Below, one piece after another: positions 41,738-49,827 of a stretch of 64,000 nt of DNA. Both the position numbers and the translations under genes were made by a program. Under the pieces are notes generated by a model that saw only the letters and a list, made by a program, of their open reading frames with translations, was not told the DNA's origin and searched no databases. The stretch covers positions 2,976,001 to 3,040,000 of the forward strand of contig NZ_JAGGMR010000001.1 in assembly GCF_017875645.1 (NCBI RefSeq). The letters are read 5' to 3'. Numbering within the stretch: position 1 is the stretch's first letter; every line of letters begins with the position of its first letter. The DNA comes from Nocardia goodfellowii (GTDB taxonomy: Bacteria > Actinomycetota > Actinomycetes > Mycobacteriales > Mycobacteriaceae).

Positions 41738-42931
41738 TCACAGCGCGCGCACGCTGACCGCCGTCCCGGCGGGCACCTCGGTCGCCTCGGCCGGGATATC
41801 GATCAGCACATCCGCCCATGCCATTCCCGCCACCAGGTGCGACCCGGGGCCCGACACCGGTTCCACACCGTCGGCCGTGATCCGGCCGCGCAGGAACTGC
41901 CGTCGTCCCGCGGGCGAACGCACCGCTTCCGACAGCGGCAATTCCCGGGTCTCTACCTCGGGCAGGCCGCCGAGCCGCCGCAGGATGGGGCGGGCGAACA
42001 CCTCGAACGACACCATGGTGCTGACCGGATTGCCCGGGAAACTCAGCACCGGCACGCCGTCGGCGACGGTCAGGCCCTGCGGCCCGCCGGGCTGCACCGC
42101 TACCACGCCGAACGTCCCGCCCAGCGGGGTCAGCACATCCTTGACCACCTCGAAATCGCCCTGGGACACCCCGCCCGAGGTGAACACCAGATCGGCGGAA
42201 CCGGTTGCGGCGTCCAGTCGCCGGCGGAATTCGGCCGGGTCGTCGGTGCTGTGTTCGACCGACACCACCGCGACGCCGTTCGCGCTCAGCGCGGCCGCCA
42301 GGGCGATGCCGTTGGAGTTGTAGATCTGTCCGGGTCGCAAGGTCTTTCCGGCCGGAACCAGTTCGTCGCCGGTGGTGATGACCGCCGCCCGGATCTGCTC
42401 GAAAACCGGCACCTCGGCCAGGCCCACCGCCGCGAGCGCCGCGATATGACGGGGGTTCAGCGCGACGCCGACGGGAACCAGCAGGTCCCCGGTGCGCACG
42501 TCGGTGCCTGCCTCGCGCACGAATTCCCCTGCGACGCGGGCACGTTCGATGGTGACGGTGTCGCCTGCGGCATGTGTGTCCTCCACCGGCACCACGCAGT
42601 CGGCCCCGGGCGGGATCGGCGCGCCGGTCATCACTTTGAGCGCACCGCCGGGCGGCAGGGGAGTCTCGCCGGGATTGCCGGCCGCGACCACCCCCGCCAG
42701 CGGCAGTGTCACCGGCGCGGCCGCCACCGATTCGGCGCGCACCGCGTAACCGTCCATGGCGGAATTACGGAATACCGGCAGGTCCACCGGCGAACGCACA
42801 TCCTCGGCCAGTTGCCGGCCGAGCGCGTCGGGCACCGGCACGGACTCGACCGCGCGCGCCGCCAAGGGGCGCAGCATCTGTTCGATGGTTTCGCGGTATT
42901 CGTCGACGGACCGGGCTGGTCGAGAACTCAT
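41738..42931 (-). CDS. moeA: Molybdopterin molybdenumtransferase MoeA
   Basis: A 397-residue enzyme inserting molybdate into adenylylated molybdopterin. It shows PVFRNSAMDGYAVRA (domain I), LPPGGALKVMTGAPIPPGAD, the nucleotide-binding VITTGDELVPAGKTLRPG, TSGGVSQGDFEVVKDV, QPGGPQGL and FPGNPVSTMVSFEVF, and domain IV to the end. ATG 42931 follows a TTG start possibility by two codons. It is 31 nt upstream of moaC-moaB on the same strand, so moeA-moaCB-moaE form one transcript. Confidence 0.94.
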   Translation of the reverse strand: MSSRPARSVDEYRETIEQMLRPLAARAVESVPVPDALGRQLAEDVRSPVDLPVFRNSAMDGYAVRAESVAAAPVTLPLAGVVAAGNPGETPLPPGGALKVMTGAPIPPGADCVVPVEDTHAAGDTVTIERARVAGEFVREAGTDVRTGDLLVPVGVALNPRHIAALAAVGLAEVPVFEQIRAAVITTGDELVPAGKTLRPGQIYNSNGIALAAALSANGVAVVSVEHSTDDPAEFRRRLDAATGSADLVFTSGGVSQGDFEVVKDVLTPLGGTFGVVAVQPGGPQGLTVADGVPVLSFPGNPVSTMVSFEVFARPILRRLGGLPEVETRELPLSEAVRSPAGRRQFLRGRITADGVEPVSGPGSHLVAGMAWADVLIDIPAEATEVPAGTAVSVRAL

Positions 42932-43100
42932 GAGCAAAGCCTAGGGCCAGGACGGCCGTGCTCGAGAAATTCGGTCCCACCTCGCGCGCGCTTTCGGCGG
43001 TTCCACCGAGCCGAGCTCACTGTCGGAGCGGCGGTCTCGTGAGATCCTCCGAACCTGTGTCGGATCCCACGCGCCTCTGCCCAGCCCGGGTCGGCACGTA

Positions 43101-43115
43101 CATAATGAAGGCGTG
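43101..43115 (+). promoter_or_regulatory. -10 element for a probably leaderless moaA transcript
   Basis: CATAAT (43101-43106, within TACATAAT) ends 6 nt before GTG 43113, and no ribosome-binding site precedes that codon. This spacing places transcription start at or within a base of the GTG, the usual arrangement for leaderless mRNAs in mycobacteria and relatives. Confidence 0.5.
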
Positions 43116-44171
43116 ACGTTGGTCGAAATGGGCATCCCCGCCGTGCGATCAGGGCGCCCTTCGCTCGACGGGCGTCCGGAAACGCCGTTCCTGGTGGACA
43201 GATTCGGCCGGGCGGCCCGCGATCTGCGGGTCTCCATCACCGAGAAGTGCTCGCTGCGCTGCACCTACTGCATGCCGGAAGAGGGCTTGCCGCCCATCCC
43301 CAAGGACGAACTGCTCACGGTCGAGGAGATCGTGCGGCTGGTCGTGCTGTCGGTGCGTGAACTGGGCATCGAAGAGGTGCGCTTCACCGGCGGTGAACCG
43401 CTGCTGCGCCGCGATCTGGAGCAGATCATCGCGGGCTGCCATGCGCGGGTGCCCGAGGTTCCGCTGGCGATGACCACCAACGGTGTCGGTCTGAAGCATC
43501 GCGCCCGCGGTCTGGCCGAAGCCGGTCTGCACCGGGTGAACGTCTCCCTCGACACCGTCGATCGGCTGGGCTTCGCCCGCCTCACCCGCCGCGATCGCCT
43601 CGAATCGGTGTTCGCCGGTATCCGCGCCGCCCGCGACGCGGGGCTCGCTCCGGTGAAGGTGAACGCGGTCTTGATGCGCGAAACCCTCGCCGGAGCCCCC
43701 GATCTGCTCCAGTGGTGTCTCGACGAACAGTGCGAACTGCGCTTCATCGAGGAGATGCCGCTCGACGCCGATCAGGAGTGGGCGCGGGCCAACATGGTCA
43801 CCGCCGCCGAACTGCTCGACGTCCTCGGCGCCCGTTTCGCACTCGTCGAAGCCGGTCGCGCCGATCCGTCCGCCCCCGCGGAGAAGTGGCTCGTCGACGG
43901 CGGCCCGGCCACGGTAGGCATCATCGCCTCGGTGACTCGCAAGTTCTGCGACACCTGCGACCGCACCCGCCTCACCGCCGACGGCATGCTGCGCTCCTGT
44001 CTGTTCAGCGACCAGGAATTCGATCTGCGCGCGGTCCTGCGCTCCGGCGCCGACGACGCCGAGATCGCCACCATCTGGCGTGGCGCGATGTGGAACAAAT
44101 GGGCCGGCCACGGTATCGATGCCGCGGATTTCGTCCCGCCGGAACGCACGATGGGAGCTATCGGTGGTTGA
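43113..44171 (+). CDS. moaA: GTP 3',8-cyclase MoaA (radical SAM)
   Basis: A 352-residue radical-SAM enzyme that, with MoaC, converts GTP to cyclic pyranopterin monophosphate. The SAM cluster cysteines are Cys46, Cys50 and Cys53 (CSLRCTYC); the second [4Fe-4S] cluster uses the C-terminal [32 protein letters not shown] is the SAM-binding GGEP loop. The C-terminal GG tail (AIGG) needed for activity is present. Start GTG 43113; the gene overlaps moaD by 8 nt and is divergent from moeA. Confidence 0.94.
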   Translation: MTLVEMGIPAVRSGRPSLDGRPETPFLVDRFGRAARDLRVSITEKCSLRCTYCMPEEGLPPIPKDELLTVEEIVRLVVLSVRELGIEEVRFTGGEPLLRRDLEQIIAGCHARVPEVPLAMTTNGVGLKHRARGLAEAGLHRVNVSLDTVDRLGFARLTRRDRLESVFAGIRAARDAGLAPVKVNAVLMRETLAGAPDLLQWCLDEQCELRFIEEMPLDADQEWARANMVTAAELLDVLGARFALVEAGRADPSAPAEKWLVDGGPATVGIIASVTRKFCDTCDRTRLTADGMLRSCLFSDQEFDLRAVLRSGADDAEIATIWRGAMWNKWAGHGIDAADFVPPERTMGAIGG

Positions 44172-44406
44172 GATCCGCTACTTCGCCGCCATCGCCGACG
44201 CGGTCGGCAAGGCGAGTGAGACCTTGGACCTGCCCGCCGAGGCCACCGTCGCGGATCTGCGCACCGTCCTCGCCGACACCTACGGCCCCGACCTGGACAA
44301 GATGCTCGGCGTCTGCGCCTACCTGGTCGGCGACGAACTCACCCGTGACCCGTCGACGGCGCTGACTCCGCGCGTCGACGTCTTGCCGCCTTTCGCGGGC
44401 GGCTGA
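44164..44406 (+). CDS. moaD: Molybdopterin synthase sulfur carrier MoaD
   Basis: An 80-residue ubiquitin-fold carrier: [15 protein letters not shown] at the first strand and [10 protein letters not shown] at the end, where the terminal Gly-Gly is adenylylated and thiocarboxylated, then delivers sulfur to MoaE. GTG 44164 lies within the last codons of moaA, indicating coupled translation. Short and complete. Confidence 0.92.
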   Translation: MVEIRYFAAIADAVGKASETLDLPAEATVADLRTVLADTYGPDLDKMLGVCAYLVGDELTRDPSTALTPRVDVLPPFAGG

Positions 44407-44424
44407 ACATTTTTTCCGCGTCCG

Positions 44425-44454
44425 TGTAGAGATCGCCGCGTGGTGTTCGTCGTC
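44425..44454 (+). promoter_or_regulatory. Candidate ECF-type promoter for the DGPF gene
   Basis: TGTAGA at 44425-44430, a 17-nt spacer, then CGTCGTC at 44448-44454, about 50 nt before the gene. ECF42 sigma factors are recalled to use a TGTCGA-like -35, so this may be an autoregulated promoter. Match is partial. Confidence 0.3.
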
Positions 44455-44503
44455 TGGATAGCGTGGGGTATCGGACCCCCGTGATTCGAGGGAGGATGAC
44501 GAC

Positions 44504-45214
44504 ATGCACTACCTGGCGACATTGGCCGGCCGTGAGGACAACAGCGCCGAGCCGGGCACCCCGGAGTTCGAGGCGGAACTCCAGCGGTATGTGGATTTCG
44601 AGAAGCAGGCCGGTGCGGCGATCGCGGGTGGAGCGGCGCTGTATCCGGCCGAGACCGCTCTGATCGTCCGGCACAGTGCGGGCGAGACGCTGGTCACCGA
44701 CGGCCCCTTCACCGAGCAGGCGGAGGTCGTAGGCGGGTTCTACGTTCTGGACTGCCCGGATCTGGACGCGGCGATTCAGTTGGCGCGCAACATTCCGGCC
44801 GCCACGAGCGGCGCCATCGAACTGCGTCCCACGGTCATGTACAACCCGCACGAGGTCCCGGGGCCGGACTGGTGGATGGCTCTGCTGTGGGATCAGCCGG
44901 ACGCGGTGATCGCGCCGGAGGCCCCCGAGTGGGACAAGGCGGTGGCCGAGCACACGCGGTTCGGTGACGCTCACAGCGCGGCGATCCGGGGCGGCTGCGC
45001 GGTGCTGCCGCCGTCGACCGCCACCACGCTGCGCGTCCGGGACGGCGAATTGCTGCTCACTGATGGTCCGTTCCCCGAGATCGCGGAGGTGGTCGACGGC
45101 TTCTACCTGTTCGCGGCCCCCGACCGCGCGGCGGCGGCCGAGATCGCCGCGCAGATCCCGTGCGGCGAGAAGGGGCAGGTAGAGGTGCGTCAGGTCGTGG
45201 ATCTGGGCGCCTGA
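44504..45214 (+). CDS. DGPF (YCII-related) protein, two-domain
   Basis: A 236-residue protein made of two tandem YCII/DGPF domains: the first (1-~115) with LVTDGPFTEQAEVVGGFYVL, the second (~120-236) with LLLTDGPFPEIAEVVDGFYLF. DGPF proteins are small ferredoxin-like-fold proteins encoded beside ECF42 sigma factors; their biochemical role is not known. GGGAGG precedes ATG 44504. The sigma factor gene follows with 1 nt between stop and start, so the pair is one unit. Confidence 0.88.
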   Translation: MHYLATLAGREDNSAEPGTPEFEAELQRYVDFEKQAGAAIAGGAALYPAETALIVRHSAGETLVTDGPFTEQAEVVGGFYVLDCPDLDAAIQLARNIPAATSGAIELRPTVMYNPHEVPGPDWWMALLWDQPDAVIAPEAPEWDKAVAEHTRFGDAHSAAIRGGCAVLPPSTATTLRVRDGELLLTDGPFPEIAEVVDGFYLFAAPDRAAAAEIAAQIPCGEKGQVEVRQVVDLGA

Positions 45215-45215
45215 G

Positions 45216-46466
45216 GTGACCACCGGCCCGGCCGACGTCGACGCTGTCTACCGCGCCGAATTCGGCCGGGCCCTGGCTACTCTGGTGCGCCTGGTGGGCG
45301 ATATCGGGCTGGCCGAGGACGCCGTGCACGAGGCTTTCGCCGACGCGCTGCGGTCCTGGCCCGGGCACGGTCTCCCGTCGAATCCGGGCGCCTGGATCAC
45401 CACCGCGGCGCGGCACCGCGCGCTGGACCGGCTGCGGCGGGAATCATCCAGGGCCGCGAAAGAACAGGACGCGGTGCGGCTGGACCGGAACGGGTATCCC
45501 GCGCCGGACGAGGAGCTCGATATGTCCCCGGTCGCCGACGACCAGTTGCGCATGATCTTCACCTGCTGCCATCCCGCGCTGTCGGCCGAATCGCAGGTCG
45601 CCCTGACGCTGCGGCTGGTGTGCGGATTGCGCACCGCGGAGATCGCCCGCGCCTTCCTGCAGCCCGAACACACTGTGGCGCAACGGCTTACTCGGGCGAA
45701 GGCGAAGATCCGGCAGGCCGGTATCCCGCTGCGGGTGCCGCCCGCGCACCTGCTTCCCGAACGCCTGCCCGCCGTGCTGTCCTGCGTGTACCTGGTCTTC
45801 AGCGAGGGATACTTCGCCACCTCCGGATCCTCGGCGGTGCGAGACGAGTTGTGCGAGGAGGCGATTCGGCTCGGCCGCCTGCTGTGCGGTCTGCTCCCGG
45901 CGGAACCGGAGGCCCGTGCTCTGCTGGCCCTCATGCTGCTCAACGACAGCCGCCGCGACCAACGCCGTTCCGGGACAGGCGAGTTGGTGCCGTTGGAGGA
46001 ACAGGACCGTACCCGCTGGAACCGTCCGGCCATCGAATCCGGCCTGCGCTGCCTGATCTCGGCCGCGGCGCGCGGTCACAGCGGCCCCTATCTCGCGCAG
46101 GCTCGGATCGCCGCCGCGCACGCGGTCGCGCCGAGCTGGGAGCAAACGGATTGGCGCGCGATCGTTTCCGCCTACGACGAGCTCGCGCGGTACACCCGTT
46201 CGCCGGCGGTGCAGGTCAACCGGGCCGTCGCGATCGCCTTCCGCGACGGTTTCGACGCGGGCTCGGCCGCGCTCGACGCCGTCGCCGACCACCCGCGCCT
46301 GGCCGGTTCGCACCAGGTCGCCGCCACCCGCGCCGACCTGTGCCGCCGGGCGGGCCGCTACGCCGAGGCGGCCGAGCACTACCGCCAGGCGATAGCGTCG
46401 GCCGGCAACGAGCAGGTGCGAAGATTCCTCATCCGCCGCCTCGCTGAAGTCGAAGCCGCCGAATAA
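45216..46466 (+). CDS. ECF42-type RNA polymerase sigma factor with C-terminal TPR-like domain
   Basis: A 416-residue sigma factor. Residues ~10-75 are region 2 (LVGDIGLAEDAVHEAFADAL; NPGAWITTAARHRALDRL), ~115-170 region 4 (IFTCCHPALSAESQVALTLR; TVAQRLTRAKAKIR), and ~185-416 a large helical extension (LPAVLSCVYLVFSEGYFATS; YLAQARIAAAHAVAPSWEQT; YAEAAEHYRQAIA) of the DUF6596/TPR type. In this group the C-terminal extension, not a separate anti-sigma, controls activity. GTG 45216 directly follows the DGPF stop. Confidence 0.88.
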   Translation: MTTGPADVDAVYRAEFGRALATLVRLVGDIGLAEDAVHEAFADALRSWPGHGLPSNPGAWITTAARHRALDRLRRESSRAAKEQDAVRLDRNGYPAPDEELDMSPVADDQLRMIFTCCHPALSAESQVALTLRLVCGLRTAEIARAFLQPEHTVAQRLTRAKAKIRQAGIPLRVPPAHLLPERLPAVLSCVYLVFSEGYFATSGSSAVRDELCEEAIRLGRLLCGLLPAEPEARALLALMLLNDSRRDQRRSGTGELVPLEEQDRTRWNRPAIESGLRCLISAAARGHSGPYLAQARIAAAHAVAPSWEQTDWRAIVSAYDELARYTRSPAVQVNRAVAIAFRDGFDAGSAALDAVADHPRLAGSHQVAATRADLCRRAGRYAEAAEHYRQAIASAGNEQVRRFLIRRLAEVEAAE

Positions 46467-46469
46467 CCT

Positions 46470-47294
46470 TCAGCGCCACCAGGTATCGAGCGGCGACACC
46501 GGCACGGTGCGCTTGTGCCGGGTGTTCAGGAAGACGGATTCGACCTTCTTCGCTACCTCGTCGGTGACGTCCTTGCCCTCGAGGTAGTCGTCGATCTCGC
46601 TGTAGCGCAGCCCGAGCGCTTCCTCGTCGGGGAGGGCGGGCCGATCGTCTTCCAGATCGGCGGTGGGTACCTTGGACCAGATGCTCGCCGGCGCGCCGAG
46701 CTCTTGCAGCAGTGCCGCGCCCTGGCGTTTGGTCAGTCCGGTCAGCGGGGTCAGATCGACGCCGCCGTCACCGTATTTGGTGAAGAAGCCGGTGACCGCC
46801 TCGGCCGCGTGATCGGTGCCCACCACCAGCAGGTTGTCCTGACCGGCGATGGCGTACTGCACCACCATGCGTTCGCGCGCCTTGATATTGCCGCGGACGA
46901 AATCCCGCAGTTTGTCCACCTTCACGGCGGAGGCCACCTCGGCGGCCACCGCGTTCGCGCTGGGCCGGATATTGACCACTACCGACCGGTCGGGCTGGAT
47001 GAAGCGCATCGCGGTCCGCGCGTCCGCCTCGTCGGACTGCACCCCGTAGGGCAGTCGCACCGCGACGAAGGTCGCCTCGTATCCGGCGGTCCGCAACTCC
47101 TCCACGGCCAGCTGACATAGTCGGCCGACCAGCGCGCTGTCCTGCCCGCCACTGATCCCGAGCACGAAACCCTTTGCGGGAGTGGCGCGCAGATAGTCCT
47201 TGAGGAAATCGACTCGCCGCCGTACCTCTTGCTTCGGTTCGATGCTCGGCTGGACACCCAGCTCCGTGACGATCTGTTCGCGCAGACTACCCAT
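46470..47294 (-). CDS. nadE: NH3-dependent NAD+ synthetase
   Basis: A 274-residue enzyme that amidates deamido-NAD+ with ammonia and ATP. It has the ATP-pyrophosphatase loop [55 protein letters not shown] and [20 protein letters not shown]. There is no N-terminal glutaminase (nitrilase) domain, unlike the long mycobacterial NadE, so ammonia must come from solution. ATG 47294; its stop is 3 nt from the convergent sigma gene stop. Single gene; 6 nt from the TetR gene upstream. Confidence 0.93.
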   Translation of the reverse strand: MGSLREQIVTELGVQPSIEPKQEVRRRVDFLKDYLRATPAKGFVLGISGGQDSALVGRLCQLAVEELRTAGYEATFVAVRLPYGVQSDEADARTAMRFIQPDRSVVVNIRPSANAVAAEVASAVKVDKLRDFVRGNIKARERMVVQYAIAGQDNLLVVGTDHAAEAVTGFFTKYGDGGVDLTPLTGLTKRQGAALLQELGAPASIWSKVPTADLEDDRPALPDEEALGLRYSEIDDYLEGKDVTDEVAKKVESVFLNTRHKRTVPVSPLDTWWR

Positions 47295-47300
47295 GGCAAA

Positions 47301-47951
47301 TTACTCTACGATGCGCCGCACGAAGGCTTCCCAGTTGTCACCGATTTGCTCGCGCGTGTAGCCCAGGACGTTCATCTGATGCATGACCAAGGGGGCGCCG
47401 AGTACGGCGAGCAGTCCGTCGGTGAGCAACGGCAGTTCACCGTGCGCGCCGCCGGCCCGCAGCAACATCGCCACGTGTGCCTTGAGCAGGCCGTAGGGCG
47501 CGCCGGAGTAGCGGTCGTCGCCTTCGCCGATCTCGGCCGCGCGATGCAGTTCGCCCTCCACCTCGATATCGAGCAGCCGGGCCCGGCCGAACGCGATGAG
47601 CCGGTCCAGCGCGGGCGCGCCCGGCCCGAGCGGCGGCGGCCCGAACATGAAGGCGGCCTGGAACTTCTGTTCGGAGTGGTCCAGCAGGGCCCGCATGAGT
47701 CCGGACCGGTTGCCGAACCGCCGGAAGACGGTACCTTTGCCGACACCGGCTCGTTTGGCGAGCGCGTCCATGGTCAGGCCGTCGGCGCCCTGTTCCCGGA
47801 CCAGCTGCTGGGCCGCGTCCAGCAGCAGCTGCCGGTTGCGGGCGGCATCGGCGCGTTCGTGGGCTTCGGCTCCGGCGGGCAGACCGGAACTCAACGGCAG
47901 CAGATTCCGGACGCCGGCCGCGTTGCCGGGGAGGGATGTGCTGTAGGTCAC
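47301..47951 (-). CDS. TetR-family transcriptional regulator
   Basis: A 216-residue regulator. HTH at ~35-80 (ADGLTMDALAKRAGVGKGTV; FRRFGNRSGLMRALLDHSE), then a TetR C-terminal ligand domain (LLKAHVAMLLRAGGAHGELP; VMHQMNVLGYTREQIGDN). GTG 47951 gives the form starting MTYSTSLPG. It is divergent from the FMN reductase gene, as Rv3055 is from Rv3054c, and the gap contains a perfect palindromic operator. It likely represses the reductase and itself in response to a small molecule such as a quinone. Confidence 0.87.
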   Translation of the reverse strand: MTYSTSLPGNAAGVRNLLPLSSGLPAGAEAHERADAARNRQLLLDAAQQLVREQGADGLTMDALAKRAGVGKGTVFRRFGNRSGLMRALLDHSEQKFQAAFMFGPPPLGPGAPALDRLIAFGRARLLDIEVEGELHRAAEIGEGDDRYSGAPYGLLKAHVAMLLRAGGAHGELPLLTDGLLAVLGAPLVMHQMNVLGYTREQIGDNWEAFVRRIVE

Positions 47952-47979
47952 AGTACTTCTCGCACTCTCGAGGGAATGG

Positions 47980-47999
47980 AACCGGACCACAGTCCGGTT
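47980..47999. promoter_or_regulatory. Perfect palindromic TetR operator
   Basis: AACCGGACCACAGTCCGGTT: 8-bp inverted arms around CACA, midway between the divergent TetR and FMN reductase starts. Size and symmetry are typical of TetR operators. Confidence 0.65.
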
Positions 48000-48050
48000 A
48001 GTGTCTGGTGAAAGCTTCCCACACACTCGCTCAGTACATCAGGAGTCATC

Positions 48051-48620
48051 ATGTCGGAGACCCGAATCCTCGCTCTCGTCGGTAGTCTGCGCGCCGCGTC
48101 GATCAACCGCCGACTGGCCGAGGCCGCGGTGCAGACCGCGCCGGAGGATGTCGAGATCACCCTCTTCGAGGGCCTCGGCGATATTCCCTTCTACAACGAG
48201 GACATCGACGTGGAAGGCGCGGTGCCCGCCGCCGCGCAGGCGCTGCGCGACGCCGTGGCGGCCGCGGACGGCGTTCTGCTGGTAACCCCGGAGTACAACG
48301 GCACCATTCCCGCTGTGCTGAAGAACGCCATCGACTGGGCGTCCCGGCCGTACGGCGCCGGCTCGCTGAAGGGCAAGCCGACCGCTGTGGTGAGTGCGTC
48401 GATCAGCTCCAACGCGGCACGCTGGTCGCACGGCGATGCGGTCAAGGCGCTCGGCGTGGCGGGCGGCGTGGTCGTGGAGTCGGCGCACGCGCACTTCGGT
48501 GTGATCGGCGAGCGATTCGCGTCCGCTCATCCGCGTGAGGACGCCGAGGCGCTGACTCGGCTGGGCGCGACGGTGCACGAGCTGGTGGCGGCCGCGCGAG
48601 GTGAACTTGTGTCCGCCTGA
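48051..48620 (+). CDS. NADPH-dependent FMN reductase / quinone reductase
   Basis: A 189-residue flavodoxin-fold reductase: phosphate loop LVGSLRAASINRRLAEAA binds FMN, LVTPEYNGTIPAVLKNAIDWA is the family signature and AVVSASISSNAARW closes the site. It reduces FMN, quinones or chromate with NAD(P)H. AGTCATCATG context: SD-like AGGAG at 48040-48044 precedes ATG 48051. Controlled by the divergent TetR. It lies just upstream of nrdH, an arrangement shared with mycobacteria (Rv3054c), but a strong terminator separates it from the nrd genes. Confidence 0.9.
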   Translation: MSETRILALVGSLRAASINRRLAEAAVQTAPEDVEITLFEGLGDIPFYNEDIDVEGAVPAAAQALRDAVAAADGVLLVTPEYNGTIPAVLKNAIDWASRPYGAGSLKGKPTAVVSASISSNAARWSHGDAVKALGVAGGVVVESAHAHFGVIGERFASAHPREDAEALTRLGATVHELVAAARGELVSA

Positions 48621-48640
48621 GTCCTCGCCCGCCTGTAGTA

Positions 48641-48670
48641 GAGGCCGTCCGGTATGCGCCGGGCGGCCTC
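48641..48670 (+). terminator. Hairpin terminator after FMN reductase gene
   Basis: GAGGCCGTCCGG (48641-48652) pairs with CCGGGCGGCCTC (48659-48670) as a 12-bp stem with one G-T pair and a 6-nt loop, followed by TTGCTG. It lies 21 nt after the stop. Confidence 0.75.
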
Positions 48671-49106
48671 TTGCTGTGGCGTGTCGCTGCCTCGAACTGG
48701 GGGCGGCGGGACAGTCGAGACGGGTGTGACACAAGTGCCGGAAAAAGTTTGCTGAGAAAGAGCTGCGGTACAAAACTGTGATCTACGCCATTGTCGTGTC
48801 GGGTTGCGTATCGAGCGTGCAGGTACTTACCCCAAGAGAATTTCATCCTTGTGACTCGCAACATGTCGTGTTGTATGAATCTGTCGGCCACTAGGTGTAG
48901 TGTCTTCACTGCTGGAGGACGACGCGAGACACCCTTCGGGGAGCACCACTTCGAAGCGGTGCGAACAGGGGTTTCGTAGCCGGATCCAGGAGTTTGCGCA
49001 GCACACGTTGGACCATGCGTCGCTTGCGCCTGCTTGCCAGGCCGCTCGCAAAGATCGGCATACGGATCACTGGCTGTGGAATCCGAGACTTGGAGAGAGG
49101 GACACC
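48671..49106 (+). other. nrdH upstream region
   Basis: About 435 bases without a convincing gene between the terminator and nrdH. The right half holds the NrdR-like boxes and a probable promoter (TTGTGA at 48849-48854; TATGAA at 48874-48879 after 19 nt). From about 48905 to 49095 the sequence is a long 5' leader; a frame opening at 48900 runs into nrdH in phase, but its residues look non-coding. Confidence 0.5.
48858..48903. promoter_or_regulatory. Candidate pair of NrdR boxes before nrdHIE
   Basis: Box 1, GCAACATGTCGTGTTG (48858-48873), is CAACA-N5-TGTTG. Box 2, CCACTAGGTGTAGTGT (48888-48903), read in reverse is ACACTACACCTAGTGG, close to the NrdR consensus ACACWATATATWGTGT. They start 30 bp apart, about three DNA turns, the usual NrdR spacing. 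NrdR is the ATP/dATP-sensing repressor of ribonucleotide reductase genes. Box 2 is the better match. Confidence 0.45.
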
Positions 49107-49340
49107 ATGACGATCACCGTGTACACCAAGCCCGCTTGCGTCCAGTGCAATGCCACCTACAAGGCGCTCGACAAGGCCGGGGTGGACTACGAGGTCATCG
49201 ACATCTCCGAGAACGCGGAGGCGCGTGACTACGTGATGGCCCTGGGCTACCTGCAGGCCCCCGTCGTCGTCGCCGGCGAGGACCACTGGTCCGGCTTCCG
49301 GCCCGACCGCATCAAGTCGCTCGCGACCGTCGCTGCCTGA
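49107..49340 (+). CDS. nrdH: Glutaredoxin-like protein NrdH
   Basis: A 77-residue thioredoxin-fold protein that reduces the class Ib ribonucleotide reductase. Redox pair Cys11-Val-Gln-Cys14 (CVQC), then the NrdH signature YLQAPVVVAGEDHWSGFRPD. ATG 49107 has GAGAGGG 5 nt upstream. A longer frame from 48900 is rejected. First gene of nrdHIE; electrons come from thioredoxin reductase. Confidence 0.95.
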   Translation: MTITVYTKPACVQCNATYKALDKAGVDYEVIDISENAEARDYVMALGYLQAPVVVAGEDHWSGFRPDRIKSLATVAA

Positions 49341-49374
49341 TCGTCTGTAGTTCCTTCGAGGAAGGAGACCGACC

Positions 49375-49827
49375 ATGTCTGGTCTGGTGTACTTCTCCAG
49401 CGCCTCGGAGAACACACATCGTTTCGTCGAGAAGCTGGGTATCCCGGCCACTCGCATACCGCTGCACACCGCCGATACGCTCCGAGTCGACGAACCCTAC
49501 GTGCTGATCGCCCCCACCTACGGGGGCGGTCGGCACGTCTTGGGTGGTACCAGGGACGACAAGGAATTCGTACCGCGGCAAGTCGCCAAGTTCCTCAACG
49601 ATCCGCACAACCGTGCCCTGCTGCGCGGGGTGGTCGCGGCCGGCAACACGAACTTCGGCGATACCTTCTGCGCTGCCGGTGAGGTCATCTCGCGTAAGTG
49701 CGGGGTGCCGTACCTGTATCGCTTCGAACTCATGGGAACCGCTGAGGACGTCGCACGCGTCCGCGAGGGATTGGGATTGTTTTGGCAACAGCAACAACAG
49801 CACCGGCAGGCAAGTCAGCTCGTTTAG
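49375..49827 (+). CDS. nrdI: Flavodoxin-like NrdI
   Basis: A 150-residue flavodoxin-like protein that supplies superoxide/peroxide to assemble the dimanganese-tyrosyl cofactor of Nrd[21 protein letters not shown] is the FMN phosphate loop, [13 protein letters not shown] and [18 protein letters not shown] follow. GAAGGAG lies 8 nt before ATG 49375. The Gln-rich end (QQQQQHRQ) overlaps the nrdE start region by 46 nt. Confidence 0.94.
   Translation: MSGLVYFSSASENTHRFVEKLGIPATRIPLHTADTLRVDEPYVLIAPTYGGGRHVLGGTRDDKEFVPRQVAKFLNDPHNRALLRGVVAAGNTNFGDTFCAAGEVISRKCGVPYLYRFELMGTAEDVARVREGLGLFWQQQQQHRQASQLV

Noticed and set aside
48900..49106. N-terminal extension of NrdH by 69 residues
   Set aside because: NrdH is about 77 residues, ATG 49107 has GAGAGGG upstream, and the extension looks like untranslated leader.
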